From Thermoplasmata archaeon (GTDB lineage Archaea > Thermoplasmatota > Thermoplasmata > Lutacidiplasmatales > UBA184), in NCBI GenBank assembly GCA_021828085.1, contig JAKATE010000031.1, positions 1 to 16,422 of the forward strand: a stretch of 16,422 nucleotides of DNA. Direction: 5' to 3'. Below, in pieces: positions 14,871 through 16,422 of this stretch; the stretch's first letter is position 1, and each line of letters begins with the position of its first letter. The notes below the pieces were generated by a model. That model did no database searches. It was not told the DNA's origin and saw only the letters and a list, made by a program, of their open reading frames with translations. The position numbers and the translations under genes are program-made.

Positions 14871-15128
14871 ATTTCTACATTAACCATAAACCGGAGCCGA
14901 CCAGTTCGCGACCCCCCTACATCCCCTCCAACAGAGATTACGGCAGGAGCGCGCCTTAGAATCACAAGATACGAGTTTGTAGACTTGTGTAAAGCTAAAC
15001 GCGATACACTGCTCGACCTCTTCGAGGGAGGATCGCCCGGAGGCCCTTTCCAGCCATTTTCATGGGCTCATGCGGCTCCCTGTGCCTCCAGCCGTGCTAC
15101 ACCCCCCTCCAGGCCCCCCTCCTCGAGG

Positions 15129-15156
15129 GTGCCGTATAACAGCAGTTATACGGCAA
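15129..15156. other. Candidate Xer recombination (dif-like) site
   Basis: GTGCCGTATAA, spacer CAGCAG, then TTATACGGCAA: two 11-bp arms around a 6-bp centre, 28 bp in total. Within it GCCGTATAAC and GTTATACGGC are a perfect 10-bp inverted repeat. The inner pattern TATAA-N6-TTATA is the one I recall for the Thermococcales dif site bound by XerA, and ATAA-N6-TTAT is shared with bacterial dif sites. It lies between a transposase remnant and a toxin-antitoxin pair in AT-richer DNA. The alternatives are a hairpin terminator or a dimeric repressor site. Confidence 0.4.
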
Positions 15157-15309
15157 AACGGCCCCTCGGAGTCTTGAGAAAGACTTTCCAGCATCCGCCA
15201 GTAACGTGTCTTGCTTAACTCTAGATAGATTGTATGACAAACGGGCCAAGAATGCATGTCACACGTCCACCTTTCGGCCCTCGTTTGTCCGTTGAACGAG
15301 GCTCAGATG

Positions 15310-15708
15310 TCAGACGCGCACGACCCTTAGGGAGCCGAGCCCGCGCGGGAACTTGCGCCGCTGCGACGTGTGGATCTCATCCACCCCGTGCACGAGGCAG
15401 ATCGCGGCGACCAGGGTGCCCAACCCCTCGCCCGCCCCCTGCGGACCCGTAAGCAGCTCCCCCGCCTTGCGGCTGGCCTCGGCATCGAGAGGGAGGACGG
15501 TCAGGACCCTGCGGACCTCTTCCAGAGCCCGGAGCCTGGCCAGGAACGCCCTTCGGCCCCGTGCGCGGCGCGCGCCGAGGGCGAGTTCGTAGAGGTTCAC
15601 CTCGGTGGTCGCGAGCTCGGCGCCCCCCGAGAGACCCTCCATCCACGCCCTGGCCCGTTTCCGGCCCAGGAGGAGGTCCTCCAGGAGCGGGGTGTCCAGA
15701 CACTTCAC
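15310..15708 (-). CDS. vapC: VapC-like PIN-domain protein with degenerate active site
   Basis: This 132-residue PIN-domain protein follows VapB with a GTGA overlap (GTG start), the normal order of a type II toxin-antitoxin operon. Active VapC toxins are Mg-dependent RNases that cut tRNA or rRNA. Seen: the first acidic residue in MKCLDTPLLEDLL (D5) and the second in TTEVNLYELALG (E41) are kept. In the C-terminal half, where the family has D-x-x-I-A-A and T-R-D/N, this protein has GTLVAAICLVHG (G97) and HTSQ (Q116). Two of the four metal-binding positions are therefore lost while the fold-defining hydrophobic pattern is intact. It may be inactive, or a repurposed binder. Length is normal for the family. 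It is probably co-transcribed with vapB and repressed by the pair. Confidence 0.8.
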   Translation of the reverse strand: MKCLDTPLLEDLLLGRKRARAWMEGLSGGAELATTEVNLYELALGARRARGRRAFLARLRALEEVRRVLTVLPLDAEASRKAGELLTGPQGAGEGLGTLVAAICLVHGVDEIHTSQRRKFPRGLGSLRVVRV

Positions 15709-15932
15709 AGTCGACCCCCCTCGGGAGAGGGGCGCGACCGCCCCCGACCTCGGGTCCCCTTCCCCCTCGGCGAGGCGGGCCCAGCTCCCGCCCAGATGCC
15801 GTAGAGCCCCTCGAGCGGGTGCCGTCGGGATAGGAGGCGTTCGATCACCTTCGAGAAACTCTCTCCCCGACGTTTCTCCTTGCGGAGCGACTCGTACACG
15901 ACCTTGCGGATCATCACCGTCCTAGATCCCAT
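15705..15932 (-). CDS. vapB: VapB antitoxin, DUF217/COG1753-type
   Basis: This 75-residue protein neutralises the neighbouring VapC and is expected to bind the operon's own promoter. Seen: RTVMIRKVVYESLRKEKRRG (4-23) and ESFSKVIERLL (24-34), the DNA-binding and dimer region typical of archaeal DUF217 antitoxins, then PLEGLYGIW (39-47). After residue 48 the family usually has an acidic helix that wraps the toxin. Here the tail is Gly/Arg/Pro-rich and basic (48-75), so it may have diverged or been scrambled by a frameshift. Its stop overlaps the vapC GTG by four bases. The ATG at 15932 lies 25-32 bases below a TATA box, so the mRNA is probably leaderless. Confidence 0.8.
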   Translation of the reverse strand: MGSRTVMIRKVVYESLRKEKRRGESFSKVIERLLSRRHPLEGLYGIWAGAGPASPRGKGTRGRGRSRPSPEGGRL

Positions 15933-15940
15933 GGGAAGCG

Positions 15941-15956
15941 ATATTCATATGAATAT
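15941..15956. promoter_or_regulatory. Perfect 16-bp palindrome, probable vapBC operator
   Basis: ATATTCATATGAATAT is its own reverse complement. It lies between the vapB TATA box (15957-15964) and the predicted transcription start at 15932. A dimeric VapB bound here would block transcription, the known autoregulation of such operons. Confidence 0.65.
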
Positions 15957-15964
15957 ACATATAC
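15957..15964 (-). promoter_or_regulatory. TATA box of vapBC
   Basis: GTATATGT on the minus strand, 25-32 bases before the vapB ATG. It directly adjoins the palindromic operator. The distance implies a leaderless transcript. Confidence 0.6.
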
Positions 15965-16110
15965 ATAGTCTTTTACGGACCCGACCGCGGCGGATCCTAC
16001 CACCTAGCGCCTTGCGATCGCGCACCCTCCGCCCTGCCCGGGCATCTTCCCGAAGAAGCCCCCCGGATTCGAGGAGGGTCACGAACGAGCCGGACTCGCA
16101 GATCACCCAC

Positions 16111-16127
16111 GTGCCCTCGAAGGGCAC
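16111..16127. repeat. Perfect short hairpin
   Basis: GTGCCCT (16111-16117) and AGGGCAC (16121-16127) pair perfectly around CGA. It may be a transcription stop or a structured leader element; it is not followed by a T-tract on either strand. Confidence 0.4.
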
Positions 16128-16303
16128 TAGGAGCGGGAGGCGGCCCCATGGGGAAGGGAGACCTGCTCACGGGGTGCCGCATCGCACGACGACAGGCCAC
16201 CCGCGAGGCGGTTGCCCCACCGCGCCCCCAGAAGGTGGGTCCGTCTGGTAGCCGAGATTACGGCGGACCGTGCCCGAACATCGCGGCCCCCTCCTGCTTG
16301 CCC

Positions 16304-16386
16304 GGCCCGTCCCCTCGAGACGCCCCCTTTGAAATCCGACACGGGAGGGGGCCGGCATCGCGCAGGGATGGTGGGGGGGACGGGCC
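16304..16386. repeat. Nested GC-rich stems, possible structured RNA element
   Basis: GGCCCGTCCCC (16304-16314) pairs perfectly with GGGGACGGGCC (16376-16386), and inside it GCCCCCT (16322-16328) pairs with AGGGGGC (16346-16352). A small CCG-ACA-CGG hairpin may close the tip. The nesting would give an 83-base two-helix fold on either strand. I see no known RNA family, and GC-rich DNA makes chance stems common. Confidence 0.3.
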
Positions 16387-16422
16387 AACTTCTCCCGCCC
16401 GTGAGCCCGAACGCAATAGAAG

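Larger units (their letters stand above)
14606..15309. other. Gene-poor, AT-richer accessory stretch
   Basis: About 700 bases without a recognisable gene. Base composition falls sharply: 22 of 60 bases at 14821-14880 and 28 of 60 at 14941-15000 are G or C, while nearby genes are far richer. It contains a TATA-like word (GTATAC, 14811-14816), a 16-bp symmetric site at 14855-14870, a Xer-like symmetric site at 15129-15156, and a second AT-rich patch at about 15200-15240. An open frame from ATG 14868 to 15218 (116 codons) has no known motif and codon use unlike its neighbours. The composition suggests transferred DNA. Confidence 0.5.
15965..16422. other. Right-hand intergenic end, no gene recognised
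   Basis: About 460 bases to the window edge. Open frames here (for example minus 15945-16127 and 16127-16342, plus 15880-16251) have no recognisable motif, start signal or domain. What can be seen is inverted repeats: a 7-bp hairpin at 16111-16127 and nested stems at 16304-16386. A gene could begin beyond the right edge. Confidence 0.5.

Noticed and set aside
14724..15218. 164-codon plus-strand frame in the AT-rich stretch
   Set aside because: No recognised motif, no ribosome site, and codon use unlike real genes here. The sub-frame from ATG 14868 is kept only as a weak possibility in the region description.
15945..16127. 60-codon minus-strand frame upstream of vapB
   Set aside because: It ends inside the vapB promoter/operator, and its C-terminal residues simply translate the TATA repeat; no promoter or family match.
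14934..16264. 11-base direct repeat GAGATTACGGC at 14934-14944 and 16254-16264 as possible attachment sites
   Set aside because: Repeats of this length are expected by chance in a window of this size, and no integrase or tRNA is associated.
1..16422. tRNA, rRNA and CRISPR arrays
   Set aside because: No T-loop-like GGTTCRA motif with a matching acceptor stem, no rRNA signature and no regularly spaced direct repeats were found by eye.

Overview
The window reads as a chromosomal segment of a GC-rich archaeon. The clearest lineage marker is a 53-residue Sec61-beta/SecG protein at 103-264. TATA-like boxes about 25-33 bases upstream of several start codons (secG, the methyltransferase, vapB) agree, because they imply leaderless or short-leader transcripts. 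A high-GC member of the Thermoplasmatota is my best guess, from the general look of Sec61-beta and the PKD surface protein, but I cannot prove the phylum from sequence alone. Coding DNA is very GC-rich by eye; the only clear drops are around 14800-15010 and 15180-15240.

Layout. (1) 1-350: a hairpin plus T-tract, then secG (+). (2) 378-2362 (-): an AP-superfamily phosphohydrolase and, coupled by a 4-base overlap, an APS kinase (cysC) that makes the sulfo-donor PAPS. (3) 2452-3711 (+): a GT4 glycosyltransferase, divergent from the phosphohydrolase across one near-symmetric TATA element. (4) 3717-5747 (-): a large SPFH/band-7 membrane protein with an N-terminal region of three related beta-type repeats. 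(5) 5947-14404 (-): a run of surface-glycan genes: two GT4 enzymes, a zinc-ribbon-bearing nucleotide-sugar epimerase, a PKD-domain membrane protein with three N-glycosylation sequons, a CgeB-type glycosyltransferase, a class I methyltransferase and a third GT4 enzyme. Many of these genes have their own TATA box, so this is a string of short units rather than one long operon. (6) 14405-16422: an accessory, gene-poor end. It holds a transposase C-terminal remnant, an AT-richer stretch, a 28-bp symmetric site shaped like a Xer/dif site, a VapBC-type pair whose toxin lacks two catalytic acids, and GC-rich nested inverted repeats near the right edge.

How the genes may work together (inference). 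The epimerase supplies a sugar donor, five glycosyltransferases assemble a glycan, the methyltransferase may cap it, and CysC would supply PAPS for sulfation. The PKD protein with outward-facing sequons is a plausible glycan acceptor. No oligosaccharyltransferase, flippase, ATP sulfurylase or sulfotransferase lies in the window, so the pathway is incomplete here. No tRNA, rRNA or CRISPR array was recognised.
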